Source: Chryseobacterium sp.
GTDB taxonomy: Bacteria > Bacteroidota > Bacteroidia > Flavobacteriales > Weeksellaceae
Length of the DNA stretch: 64,000 bases
NCBI RefSeq assembly: GCF_029240215.1
Contig: NZ_JARBTK010000009.1
Coordinates: forward strand, 42,993-106,992
Reading direction: 5' to 3'
Each line of letters begins with the position of its first letter. Positions within the stretch are counted from its first letter, which is position 1. The notes under the pieces are model-generated. The model worked only from the letters and a program-made list of their open reading frames with translations, was not told where the DNA came from and made no database searches. A program made the position numbers and the translations under genes. Shown one piece after another: positions 33,747 through 42,479 of this stretch.

Positions 33747-34303
33747 TATTTTACCGCATTTTTTTGTTTCTCGGACTGTCTTTCTGTGATGTCAATCCTT
33801 TCATTAATTTTTTCAACCAATTTATCTTTTCCATAAATGAAAGAACCTCTGTTGGTTTCTACATCCACCAAACGGTCTGTAAGATAAATTGCAGATTTCG
33901 GGCAAGCTTCTTCACACATTCCGCAGAAAATACATCTCAACATGTTGATTTCATATACTGACGCATATTTTTCTTCTCTGTAAAGATCTTTTTCTTCTCT
34001 TGTTCTTTCTGAAGCCGTCATTGTAATTGCTTCGGCAGGACATGCCACTGCGCACAAACCACAAGCTGTACATCTTTCTCTGCCTTCTTCATCTCTTTTC
34101 AGAACGTGCTGACCTCTCCAGATATCTGCTCTCGGTTTTTGTACTTCCGGATAAGAATAAACATTCGGAGCACGTTTTACAACGGTTCTCACAGCATGCT
34201 TAAAAGTGATCCCCATTCCCTTGAAAATCGCCGGAAGGTAGATTTTCTCAGAAAAGGTCATCTCTTTATTTGAAACAACTTTTGATCTGTTTGTAAGTTT
34301 CAT
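33746..34303 (-). CDS. nuoI: NADH-quinone oxidoreductase subunit I
   Basis: The 185-residue peripheral-arm subunit has two ferredoxin-type [4Fe-4S] sites (clusters N6a and N6b): CTACGLCAVACPAEAI and CIFCGMCEEACPKSAI. It relays electrons towards NuoB. A C-terminal extension beyond the second site is rich in charged residues, as in other Bacteroidota. Confidence 0.95.
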   Translation of the reverse strand: MKLTNRSKVVSNKEMTFSEKIYLPAIFKGMGITFKHAVRTVVKRAPNVYSYPEVQKPRADIWRGQHVLKRDEEGRERCTACGLCAVACPAEAITMTASERTREEKDLYREEKYASVYEINMLRCIFCGMCEEACPKSAIYLTDRLVDVETNRGSFIYGKDKLVEKINERIDITERQSEKQKNAVK

Positions 34304-34310
34304 TTATTTA

Positions 34311-34345
34311 TAGATATTAGATGTTAGACATTAGATTTTAGACTA
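34311..34345. repeat. Five tandem TAGAnnT heptamers in the nuoI-nuoH spacer
   Basis: TAGATAT, TAGATGT, TAGACAT, TAGATTT and TAGACTA follow one another without gaps from 34311 to 34345. The array fills much of the 76-bp spacer. Confidence 0.7.
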
Positions 34346-34379
34346 ATCTTGTCTTTTATCTTAATTTATATTCAATTTT

Positions 34380-35441
34380 TTAATTTCCAAAAGCTAAAAT
34401 TACAGCTCCTGTAATCATCAGGTTAACCAATGCCAATGGAATTAATGTTTTCCATCCTAAGTGCATCAACTGGTCATATCTGAATCTCGGAAGTGTCCAT
34501 CTGATCCACATAAAGATCAAAATTCCGACAACCGTTTTCGTTAAAAATGCTACGATGCTTAAAATTCCTGCTGCATTTTCTCCCCAGTTCTGAGTAACCC
34601 ACTCAATTCCCGGATAGTTGTATCCTCCGAAGAAAAGAACAACGATAAATGCATTTGAAATAAACATGTTCACATATTCACCAAACATATACAATCCTAA
34701 TTTCATTGAAGAATATTCTGTAGAATATCCTGTTACCAGTTCAGATTCACATTCAGGTAAATCGAAAGGGTGACGGTTGGTTTCTGCCAAAGCCGATACA
34801 AAGAAAATTAAAAATGCTAAAGGTTGGTAAAGTATATTCCAGTTTAATCCGTCTATCTCAAAAAGACCCCAGATTTTCCCTGAAGTCTGAGTTTCGGTAA
34901 TTACTTTTAAATCTAAACTTCCTGTCATCATGATGATAGAAAGCAGAGCAAGACCCATCGCCAATTCGTAAGAAATCATTTGCGAAGAAGCACGAATTGC
35001 ACCTAATAATGAATATTTGTTGTTGGAAGCCCAGCCTCCGATCATAATTCCGTAAACTCCAATAGAAGCCATACCGATAATGAACAGTACACCTACATCA
35101 ATATTAGCTACCTGTAAATCGAAAGATTCACCACCAATGTTCAACGTTTTACCCCAAGGAATCACCGCTCCGGTAATCAATGAAATAAACATTACCAATG
35201 CAGGTCCCAATACAAAAAGGAATCTTTCTGCATTTTGCGGAGTAAAATCTTCTTTAAAGAAAAATTTCCCACCATCTGCAAGAGGCTGCAATAAACCGAA
35301 TGGTCCAGATCTGTTTGGTCCGATTCTGTCCTGCATAATTGCCGCCACTTTTCTTTCTGCCCAAGTAGAATAGGCTGCTATCGTTAATGATAACAGGAAA
35401 AGCGCCAGTACAAGTATTAATTTAAATGTAAGTAAATCCAT
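34380..35441 (-). CDS. nuoH: NADH-quinone oxidoreductase subunit H
   Basis: The 353-residue membrane subunit helps form the quinone chamber. Diagnostic segments are RIGPNRSGPFGLLQPLADGGKF (split here by position near residues 39-60), RASSQMISYELAMGL, and ALAETNRHPFDLPE with the conserved acidic loop. It is flanked on both sides by spacers containing iterated TAGATTT-type heptamers. Confidence 0.95.
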   Translation of the reverse strand: MDLLTFKLILVLALFLLSLTIAAYSTWAERKVAAIMQDRIGPNRSGPFGLLQPLADGGKFFFKEDFTPQNAERFLFVLGPALVMFISLITGAVIPWGKTLNIGGESFDLQVANIDVGVLFIIGMASIGVYGIMIGGWASNNKYSLLGAIRASSQMISYELAMGLALLSIIMMTGSLDLKVITETQTSGKIWGLFEIDGLNWNILYQPLAFLIFFVSALAETNRHPFDLPECESELVTGYSTEYSSMKLGLYMFGEYVNMFISNAFIVVLFFGGYNYPGIEWVTQNWGENAAGILSIVAFLTKTVVGILIFMWIRWTLPRFRYDQLMHLGWKTLIPLALVNLMITGAVILAFGN

Positions 35442-35448
35442 TCTAAAT

Positions 35449-35469
35449 TTTAGATTTTAGATTTTAGAT
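35449..35469. repeat. Three perfect TTTAGAT heptamers in the nuoH-nuoG spacer
   Basis: TTTAGAT occurs three times in exact tandem (35449-35455, 35456-35462, 35463-35469). An inverted AATCTAAAATT follows about 20 bp later, so the spacer can also fold into a hairpin. Confidence 0.7.
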
Positions 35470-35514
35470 TATAAATTCATTTAAAATTTACAATCTAAAA
35501 TTTATAATTTATTG

Positions 35515-36513
35515 TTATTTTTCGTCTTTTTCGCTGATTTCTTTTGCCATCGGATTGTCTAAAACTCTCAATTCGTCTTTAGGTTTCTCGTAGTGGTTTA
35601 ATGAAATAACAGAATGTCTGTCGATATGTCTAGGACCTTCAATGTTCCAGTCTGATAAATTTTTTCTTTCGAAACGACAAGTGTCACAGATGAATTCTTC
35701 AACTTCTCCCCACTGATCTTTTCTTGCGGTAACTCTTACCACTTCATCACCTTTCAAATATACAGTAGTTTTACCGGAACATTTATCACATTTACAAGAA
35801 GCATTCATTGGTTTTGTAAACCAAACTCTGCTTGCGAAACGTGCAGTTCTGTCAGTCAATGCTCCAACCGGACAAACGTCAATTACGTTTCCGATAAAGT
35901 CATTATCCAAAGCTTTATTTAAATAAGTAGAAATTTCAGCATGATCTCCTCTGAATAAAATTCCGTGCTCACGCTCACCAGTCAATTGATTGGCCGCCAA
36001 AACGCATCTTGCACACAAGATACAACGGTTCATATTCAATTTGATGTGTGGACCTAAGTCGTCAGCTTCGTATGTATTTCGCTTAAATTCTGTTCTTGTT
36101 TCAAGATTTCCGTGTTCGTAGCCTAAATCCTGAAGATGACATTCACCTGCCTGATCACAAACCGGGCAATCTAATGGGTGATTTACCAACAAAAATTCAG
36201 TAACTGCTTTACGGCCTTCCTGTGCTTTATCAGAAGAAAGGTTTTTCACTTCCATTCCGTCCATCACATTTGTTCTGCAGCTTGCTACCAATTTCGGCAT
36301 AGGACGCGGATCAGCTTCTGAACCTTTAGAAACCTCTACCAAACATGTTCTGCATCTTCCTCCACTGGTTTCCAATTTGCTGTAGTAGCACATTGCTGGG
36401 GGCACAGATTTTCCGCCTATTTGTCTTGCTGCTTCCAAAATGGAAGTTCCAGGCAAAACTTCAGCAGTCTGTCCGTCTATCGTTATCTTGAATTTCTTAA
36501 CCTCTTCGCTCAT
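35515..36513 (-). CDS. nuoG: NADH-quinone oxidoreductase subunit G, short form
   Basis: The 332-residue protein keeps the iron-sulfur part of NuoG. A [2Fe-2S] ferredoxin domain has MCYYSK...GGRCRTCLVEV. The H/C-ligated cluster motif HPLDCPVCDQAGEC and a [4Fe-4S] site NRCILCARCVLA...DVCPVG follow. A last cysteine set (CKCDKC...CDTC) resembles the start of the molybdopterin-oxidoreductase-like domain. That large C-terminal domain, which makes canonical NuoG about 700-900 residues long, is absent, and no remnant follows. Short NuoG is a known feature of Flavobacteriia, so this is not a local truncation. Confidence 0.92.
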   Translation of the reverse strand: MSEEVKKFKITIDGQTAEVLPGTSILEAARQIGGKSVPPAMCYYSKLETSGGRCRTCLVEVSKGSEADPRPMPKLVASCRTNVMDGMEVKNLSSDKAQEGRKAVTEFLLVNHPLDCPVCDQAGECHLQDLGYEHGNLETRTEFKRNTYEADDLGPHIKLNMNRCILCARCVLAANQLTGEREHGILFRGDHAEISTYLNKALDNDFIGNVIDVCPVGALTDRTARFASRVWFTKPMNASCKCDKCSGKTTVYLKGDEVVRVTARKDQWGEVEEFICDTCRFERKNLSDWNIEGPRHIDRHSVISLNHYEKPKDELRVLDNPMAKEISEKDEK

Positions 36514-36569
36514 ATTCTTTCGCTTTATAATGCGTTAAGCAATAGTTCTTTTTTATTAATTAAATCAAA

Positions 36570-37406
36570 TTACTTTGATCTTTTTGTCGTATTAAATGTA
36601 TATCCTATTCCAAAATTCACCTGTGCATAGGTAAAATCCTGTGAAGCTTTATCAGGCTTGTTATTAAGAGTAGTTTTAATATCCGGCATATTGATATAAC
36701 CCAGCTTTCCTTCCGCCTGCAATACAATATGTTTAATGATAACTAAACTTAAAGCAGCTCTCGCATCCAATCCAAATCCTGCCAAATGGAATCTGTCACT
36801 TCTTTCATTTCCCATCAACTGAACGTTAGATTTTGGTAGTAATGCGCCTAATCCACCTCCATAACTCGCAAAAATAACAATATGTTTTTTATTTAAAACA
36901 TTATGATATTTCTGAGCTCCAATATTGATATAATTAAGACCATCTGTGTGTTCGAATGTTAAAAATTCTCCACTGTTCAGATCTACTTGTCCATTATTTA
37001 CCATTCCTGCATATTTGGGATCATTGATGTATCCTTTTAAATTTACAGTCTGGTTTTGATCCATCACATATTTCATATGATCCATTCCCAAAGTAATTCC
37101 TAAATTATCTTTCGGAAAATAAGTAATTCTATAATTAACCTGAGGAATTGTTATACTTCCCGGATTAAAATAGGTTCCCCAATCAAATTTGGTCTGCCTG
37201 TCATTCGCCACTACATTATCCAATTGAAAATCATATCCGTCACCTTTAAAGTGAATATCTGATTTTGAATATTTGGCATTATTCCATCCCCAAAACACTA
37301 AGAAGCTTCCTTTTTTGAAAACTCTATTGTTTTCCTCCTGTTGTTGTCCTTTTAAATTAACTGAACTGAATCCGATCAATAATAAAAGAACGATTATATT
37401 TTTCAA
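36570..37406 (-). CDS. Outer-membrane beta-barrel protein inserted in the nuo operon
   Basis: The 278-residue product has a signal peptide (MKNIIVLLLLIGFSSVNLKGQ). A barrel-like sequence of amphipathic strands with many aromatics follows (FLVFWGWNNAKYSKSDIHF, YRITYFPKDNLGITLGMDHM), ending VNFGIGYTFNTTKRSK. I cannot name a specific family. It resembles the small outer-membrane proteins of Flavobacteriia. It starts 15 bp after nuoF and ends 56 bp before nuoG on the same strand, so it is co-transcribed with respiratory complex I although it belongs to a different membrane. Confidence 0.72.
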   Translation of the reverse strand: MKNIIVLLLLIGFSSVNLKGQQQEENNRVFKKGSFLVFWGWNNAKYSKSDIHFKGDGYDFQLDNVVANDRQTKFDWGTYFNPGSITIPQVNYRITYFPKDNLGITLGMDHMKYVMDQNQTVNLKGYINDPKYAGMVNNGQVDLNSGEFLTFEHTDGLNYINIGAQKYHNVLNKKHIVIFASYGGGLGALLPKSNVQLMGNERSDRFHLAGFGLDARAALSLVIIKHIVLQAEGKLGYINMPDIKTTLNNKPDKASQDFTYAQVNFGIGYTFNTTKRSK

Positions 37407-37421
37407 TTTTTTGAGACTCTA

Positions 37422-38777
37422 TTAATTACTTGTTGCAACTGGGATAGGGTCTGCATAATTGGCCAATCCGTAGTTTTGAGTTTGACTTAATTCAGGATTT
37501 TTTACATGCCATTCAAATTCATCTCTAAAATGACGAATCGCTGCTGCAACAGGCCACGCTGCCGCATCGCCCAATGGACAAATGGTATTTCCTTCGATTT
37601 TTCTCTGGATATCCCAAAGTAAATCGATGTCTTCCATTTTTCCTTCTCCTTTCTCTATTTTCTTTAAAATCTTATGCATCCAACCCGTTCCTTCACGGCA
37701 AGGGGTACACTGTCCGCAACTTTCATGGTGATAAAATCTCGCCAAAGTCATAGTGTGTTCTACGATACACTGGTCTTCATCCAAAACGATAAAACCTCCT
37801 GAACCCATCATTGTTCCGGTAGCAAAACCTCCGTCAGCAAGAGATTCATAGTTCATATATCTTGGTTCACCGTTTACAGTTTTCAATAATAAATTTGCCG
37901 GAACAATAGGAACAGAACTTCCTCCGGGAATACAAGCTTTCAGCTTTTTACCGTTTGGAATTCCACCACAATATTCATCAGAGTAAATGAATTCTTCAAC
38001 CGTAATGGTCATGTCGATTTCGTAAACTCCTGGCTTATTGATATTTCCGCAAGCAGAAATTAATTTTGTACCTGTGGATCTTCCAACACCGATTTTAGCA
38101 TATTCTGCACCTGTAATATCTATAATAGGAACAATAGCTGCGATAGATTCAACGTTATTGACAACCGTTGGTCTTTCCCAAAGTCCTTTTACAGCTGGGA
38201 AAGGTGGTTTTAATCTTGGATTTCCTCTTTTACCTTCTAGAGATTCAAGCAAAGCAGTCTCTTCACCGCAGATATAAGCTCCACCACCTCTCTGAACGTA
38301 AATTTCGCAATCGAAACCAGTTCCCAAGATGTTTTTACCTAAAAATCCTGCTGCTTTAGCTTCTTCAATCGCCTCTTCCAAAATATCAGGAATCCATGAA
38401 TATTCTCCACGGATGTAGATATAAGAAACATTGGAACCCAAAGTATAAGATGAAATCAGCATTCCCTCAATCAAAAGATGAGGAAGAAATTCCATCAGAT
38501 ATCTGTCTTTGAAAGTTCCCGGTTCAGATTCATCTGCATTCACTACCAAGTGTCTTGGAACGCCCTCCGGTTTTGCCAGAAAGCTCCACTTCATTCCTGT
38601 TGGGAAACCTGCACCACCACGTCCACGAAGACCTGAAACTTTTACTTCTTCAAGAATTTCTTCGGGGGTCATTTTCAAGGCTTTTTCTGCTGCAGTGTAA
38701 CCTCCCTGTTTACGGTAAGTTTCAAAGTAGCGGATACCTTCTATATGTGCGTCTTTAAGTAAAAGTTTTTTACTCAT
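37422..38777 (-). CDS. nuoF: NADH-quinone oxidoreductase subunit F
   Basis: The 451-residue subunit binds NADH, FMN and cluster N3. The NADH/FMN-binding signatures are SGLRGRGGAGFPTGMKW, GAYICGEETALLESLEG and RGNPRLKPPFPAVKGL. The N3 cluster motif is ESCGQCTPCREGTGW with a distal cysteine in NTICPLGD. It is the electron entry point of the peripheral arm. Confidence 0.95.
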   Translation of the reverse strand: MSKKLLLKDAHIEGIRYFETYRKQGGYTAAEKALKMTPEEILEEVKVSGLRGRGGAGFPTGMKWSFLAKPEGVPRHLVVNADESEPGTFKDRYLMEFLPHLLIEGMLISSYTLGSNVSYIYIRGEYSWIPDILEEAIEEAKAAGFLGKNILGTGFDCEIYVQRGGGAYICGEETALLESLEGKRGNPRLKPPFPAVKGLWERPTVVNNVESIAAIVPIIDITGAEYAKIGVGRSTGTKLISACGNINKPGVYEIDMTITVEEFIYSDEYCGGIPNGKKLKACIPGGSSVPIVPANLLLKTVNGEPRYMNYESLADGGFATGTMMGSGGFIVLDEDQCIVEHTMTLARFYHHESCGQCTPCREGTGWMHKILKKIEKGEGKMEDIDLLWDIQRKIEGNTICPLGDAAAWPVAAAIRHFRDEFEWHVKNPELSQTQNYGLANYADPIPVATSN

Positions 38778-38901
38778 TTTTATTTGCTTATTGCAATTGG
38801 CTTTTGCACTTCGATAAGCTCAATGTGACAGCTTTTTGCATTAATTATTATTAAAACTTTAATTCAATTTAAAATCTAAAATCTAGAATTTAAAATTTTG
38901 A

Positions 38902-39411
38902 TTAGTCCAAAGCAAGTTGTCCTTCTCTGCAAAGATCAAGGATTTCGTCTACTTTTTCTATGGTTAAATTTTCGTGAAAGAATTTCCCAAGCTGCATCAT
39001 CGGAGCATATCCGCATGCACCCAAACATTCCGCAGGTTTTAATGTAAACATACCGTCTGCAGTGGTTTCACCGTCTTTAATATTCAGCTTAGTTCTGATG
39101 TGATCTAATATTTTTTCGCTTCCACGAACCATGCAAGGTCCGGTTCTGCAAACTTCCAAAACATATTTACCAACAGGTTTCATATTGAACATCGTATAGA
39201 AAGTTGCAACTTCATATACTTCAATTGGCTTAATGCTCAATAATTCAGCAACATAATCCATCACAGGAACGTCTAACCAACCTCCGAATTCCTTCTGTGC
39301 CAAATGAAGCACAGGAAGAAGAGCAGATTTTTGTCTTCCTTCAGGATATCTTGCCATGATTTTATGGACCTGCTGTAAACTTTCCGGTTTAAAAGCTATT
39401 GTTTCGCTCAT
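38902..39411 (-). CDS. nuoE: NADH-quinone oxidoreductase subunit E
   Basis: The 169-residue thioredoxin-like subunit carries the [2Fe-2S] cluster N1a with ligands in CRTGPC and ECLGACGYAP. The start is placed at the ATG at 39411 (MSETIAFKPESLQQ). A longer frame from 39444 would add 11 residues (MILCSLIYINK) that look like spacer DNA. The spacer to nuoF again contains AAATCTAAAATCTAGAATTT. Confidence 0.93.
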   Translation of the reverse strand: MSETIAFKPESLQQVHKIMARYPEGRQKSALLPVLHLAQKEFGGWLDVPVMDYVAELLSIKPIEVYEVATFYTMFNMKPVGKYVLEVCRTGPCMVRGSEKILDHIRTKLNIKDGETTADGMFTLKPAECLGACGYAPMMQLGKFFHENLTIEKVDEILDLCREGQLALD

Positions 39412-39537
39412 TTTATTAATATAGATTAAAGAACAAAGAATCAAGAGAAAAGACTATTTGATTCGTGATCTAAATTCAATTTTATTTATTTGAAGAAAGT
39501 CTTTATTCTTTCTTCTTTTATCTTTTTGTCTATTCTA

Positions 39538-40761
39538 TTAGGCGTCTAATTCTCCCGCAATGATATTCATACTACACATCGTTACAATCGCATCAGAAAT
39601 TACAGAACCTGTAATCATTTCAGGATAAGCCTGATAATAAATGAAACATGGTCTTCTGAAGTGCAATCTGTAAGGTGTTCTTCCACCATCGCTTACTAAA
39701 TAGAATCCTAATTCTCCGTTTCCGCCTTCTACTGCATGGTAAACTTCTCCTTTCGGAACATCAGTTTCTCCCATTACAATTTTGAAATGGTAAATTAAAG
39801 CTTCCATCTTCTGATAAACATCTGCCTTTTCAGGAAGATAGAAATCAGGAACATCTGCGTGGAAAGGTCCTTCTGGAAGATTATCGTAAGCCTGGTTGAT
39901 GATTTTTAATGATTCCCAGATTTCCTGTTGGCGAACCATAAATCTGTCATAAGTATCACCTGCAGTTCCTACAGGAATAATGAAGTCAAAATCTTCGTAA
40001 GAAGAATAAGGTTCTGCAACTCTTACATCATAATCTACACCTGCTGCACGTAAATTAGGACCTGTAAAACCATAGCTTAATGCACGCTCAGCTGAGATAG
40101 CCCCTGCACCAATGGTTCTATCCATAAAAATTCTGTTTCTTTCTAACAACTGACCGAATTCTGCAAATCTTGCCGGGAAAGTTTTTAAGAAATCTTTCAG
40201 TAATTCATGGAATTTTGGAGTGAAATCTCTTTCAAAACCTCCGATTCTTCCCATATTGGTTGTCATTCTCGCACCGCAAATCTGCTCGTACATATCATAA
40301 ATACGCTCTCTTTCGATGAACATATAAGTCAATCCTGTAATTGCACCTGCATCCATCCCGGTTACCCCGTTACAGATCAAGTGGTCACCGATTCTTGCCA
40401 ATTCCATTAAAATAACGCGCATATAGTCTACACGCTTCGGAACTTTGATACCGATCAGCTTTTCAACCGTCATGTGCCATCCTAAGTTATTGATAGGAGC
40501 AGAACAGTAGTTCATACGGTCTGTAAGGGTAGTGATCTGAGAATAGTTTCTTCTTTCAGAAATTTTCTCAAAAGCTCTGTGGATATAACCAACCGTCTGC
40601 TCAGCATGAAGGATTCTTTCTCCATCCATCGTCAACACATTCTGGAAAATACCATGTGTTGCAGGGTGAGTAGGTCCTAAATTGAGGGTGTATAACTGCC
40701 CGTCAATCTGTTCTTTACTGTCGTGTTGGTTAAGTATATTAGATAATGAGTTATCTTTCAT
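39538..40761 (-). CDS. nuoD: NADH-quinone oxidoreductase subunit D
   Basis: The 407-residue 49-kDa-type subunit helps form the quinone-binding site. LGPTHPATHGIF near the N-terminus contains the quinone-contact histidine. DRMNYCSAPINNLGWH, GRIGGFERDF and the C-terminal SDAIVTMCSMNIIAGELDA complete the family pattern. NuoC and NuoD are separate proteins here, not fused as in E. coli. Confidence 0.95.
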   Translation of the reverse strand: MKDNSLSNILNQHDSKEQIDGQLYTLNLGPTHPATHGIFQNVLTMDGERILHAEQTVGYIHRAFEKISERRNYSQITTLTDRMNYCSAPINNLGWHMTVEKLIGIKVPKRVDYMRVILMELARIGDHLICNGVTGMDAGAITGLTYMFIERERIYDMYEQICGARMTTNMGRIGGFERDFTPKFHELLKDFLKTFPARFAEFGQLLERNRIFMDRTIGAGAISAERALSYGFTGPNLRAAGVDYDVRVAEPYSSYEDFDFIIPVGTAGDTYDRFMVRQQEIWESLKIINQAYDNLPEGPFHADVPDFYLPEKADVYQKMEALIYHFKIVMGETDVPKGEVYHAVEGGNGELGFYLVSDGGRTPYRLHFRRPCFIYYQAYPEMITGSVISDAIVTMCSMNIIAGELDA

Positions 40762-40823
40762 AATATTTGCTTTTAGCTATTTGCTTCTGGCTATTGGCTA
40801 ATTGCCATCCGCCATTGGCTATA
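40762..40823. repeat. GGCTATTGGCTA-type repeat in the nuoD-nuoC spacer
   Basis: The 62-bp spacer is made almost wholly of near repeats such as TTTAGCTATTTGC, TTCTGGCTATTGGCTAATTGC and CCGCCATTGGCTAT. The same vocabulary (TTGGCTTATGGCGGCTGG) reappears at 58789-58851. Confidence 0.5.
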
Positions 40824-41318
40824 TTATCTTCCGAACATTGCATCGTCCTTGTCTGTTCTTGTGCCATCCTCCAGACGATATTCTTTCAACATAGGGTGGT
40901 ATCCAAGATCTTCCATATTTAAAATAGGTCTCAGATCCGGATGTCCTTTAAATTTAATTCCGTAGAAATCAAAAGTTTCTCTTTCCATCCAGTTTGCACC
41001 TGCATACAATTCAGTCAGAGAATCTACCTCGATATTTTCTCTTGACATGAAAATCTTTAAACGCAATCTGAAATTAGTCATCATGTTTTGTAAATGATAC
41101 ACAACACCGATTTCTTTATCTGGAAATTCAGGATAATGAATTCCACAAACATCAGTAAGGAAATTGATTTCTAAAGATGAATCTTTCAGATAATGAATGA
41201 CTTTTTTAATATCTTCTTTTTTAATTTCAATTGTCAGCATTCCGTAAGGTTCTGAACTTGAAATTACAGTTTCAGGAAATTCTCTCGTAATTGCTTCTAA
41301 TACAAATTCGTTCGTCAT
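40824..41318 (-). CDS. nuoC: NADH-quinone oxidoreductase subunit C
   Basis: The 164-residue 30-kDa-type subunit has the conserved ANWMERETFDFYGIKFKGHP segment followed by LRPILNMEDLGYHPMLKEY. It has no cofactor and scaffolds NuoD. It starts 5 bp after the nuoB stop. Confidence 0.94.
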   Translation of the reverse strand: MTNEFVLEAITREFPETVISSSEPYGMLTIEIKKEDIKKVIHYLKDSSLEINFLTDVCGIHYPEFPDKEIGVVYHLQNMMTNFRLRLKIFMSRENIEVDSLTELYAGANWMERETFDFYGIKFKGHPDLRPILNMEDLGYHPMLKEYRLEDGTRTDKDDAMFGR

Positions 41319-41323
41319 TTCTC

Positions 41324-41884
41324 TTAGTTGCTAATGTTATAAGAGTCTAGTAAATGCTGATATTCTGGTGCGTCTCTTCTTCTTAGACTTTCGCTTTCTG
41401 CCAAAGCCTGAACCTGCATTACACCTTCAATAATCTGCTCCGGTCTTGGCGGGCATCCAGGAACATAAACGTCTACAGGAATGATTTTGTCAATCCCCTG
41501 TAAAACAGAATAACTATCGAAAATACCACCGCTTGAAGCACATGCTCCAACAGCTACAACCCATTTTGGCTCAGCCATTTGAGTATAAACTTCTTTCAAT
41601 ACAGGTCCTAATTTTTTAGAAATAGTTCCGCAAACCATCAGCATATCTGCCTGTCTTGGTGAGAAAGAGTTTCTTTCCATACCAAATCTCGAAGCATCAT
41701 AAGTAGGGTTTAACGTTGCCATAAATTCGATACCACAACAAGAGGTTGCAAACGGTAAAGGCCAAAGTGAAAACTTTCTTGCCATCCCGATTACGCTACT
41801 TAGCTTCGTTGCGAAAAAACCTTCTCCTTCAAATCCTTCGGGAGCTGGTGCATCTGTTCTTATAATTGGTTTTTGATCTGACAT
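41324..41884 (-). CDS. nuoB: NADH-quinone oxidoreductase subunit B
   Basis: The 186-residue subunit holds the terminal [4Fe-4S] cluster N2. Ligands lie in SCCGIEFMATLNP (tandem cysteines), GACASSGGIF and VPGCPPRPEQII. It passes electrons to quinone at the NuoB-NuoD interface. Confidence 0.95.
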   Translation of the reverse strand: MSDQKPIIRTDAPAPEGFEGEGFFATKLSSVIGMARKFSLWPLPFATSCCGIEFMATLNPTYDASRFGMERNSFSPRQADMLMVCGTISKKLGPVLKEVYTQMAEPKWVVAVGACASSGGIFDSYSVLQGIDKIIPVDVYVPGCPPRPEQIIEGVMQVQALAESESLRRRDAPEYQHLLDSYNISN

Positions 41885-41986
41885 TTTGTTGATTTTTAAG
41901 ATTCTAATTTAGATTCTAAATTACGGTTAATGTTAACCTTAATTCAATTGTGTTTATCTAAATCTCTTATTTAAAATGATGATTGA

Positions 41987-42358
41987 TTATTTATCCCAGT
42001 CTAATGCTCCACGTTTCCAAACATAGAAAAATGCAAGGAAGAAAATAGCTACGAACATTAGCACTGCAAAAAATCCTTCCATTCCGAATTCTCTGAAGTT
42101 AACTGCATATGGATAAAAGAATACGATTTCGATATCAAACAGCACAAAAAGTACTGCTGTTAAGAAATATTTGATAGAGAATGGAGTTCTTGCATTTCCT
42201 TCAACAGGAATACCACATTCCCAGCTTGAGTTCTTCACAGAATTCCCTTTTTTTTGCTGTGGACCCAAAAAATGAGCGCCTAATAAAGAAATGGCAACAA
42301 AACCAATGGCTACACCGGCTTGTATGAGTATCGGAATATAACTTTCAGGTAAATTCAT
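41987..42358 (-). CDS. nuoA: NADH-quinone oxidoreductase subunit A
   Basis: The 123-residue subunit has three transmembrane helices and the conserved loop SWECGIPVEGNARTPFSIKYF with its cysteine near the quinone site, followed by VLFDIEIVFFYPYAVNF. It is the first gene of the operon and has a promoter element 24 bp upstream. A 102-bp spacer with TCTAATTTAGATTCTAAATT follows. Confidence 0.94.
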   Translation of the reverse strand: MNLPESYIPILIQAGVAIGFVAISLLGAHFLGPQQKKGNSVKNSSWECGIPVEGNARTPFSIKYFLTAVLFVLFDIEIVFFYPYAVNFREFGMEGFFAVLMFVAIFFLAFFYVWKRGALDWDK

Positions 42359-42381
42359 TTTTACATTATTATCTCAAGTTG

Positions 42382-42389
42382 CAAATTTA
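42382..42389 (-). promoter_or_regulatory. -7 element of the nuo operon
   Basis: The plus-strand CAAATTTA reads TAAATTTG on the minus strand, 24 bp before the nuoA ATG. It is the only good TAnnTTTG match ahead of nuoA. Confidence 0.55.
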
Positions 42390-42479
42390 GGCAATAAACA
42401 ATAAAGCATGAAATTAATCAACTTAAAAGTCTGATGAAATTGAGGAAAACCGATAATTTAGAATCAATAAAAATAGTGC

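Noticed and set aside
34311..35469. Heptamer arrays considered as a CRISPR array
   Set aside because: Units are 7 bp with no spacers, far from the 25-40 bp repeat plus spacer layout, and no cas gene is present.
35515..36513. Frameshift or truncation of nuoG
   Set aside because: No remnant of the missing C-terminal domain follows, the end is clean, and short NuoG is usual in Flavobacteriia.
42388..42420. A -33 TTTG element for the nuo promoter
   Set aside because: The available CAA triplets on the plus strand lie at the wrong distance (about 3, 10 or 29 bp) from the -7 element.
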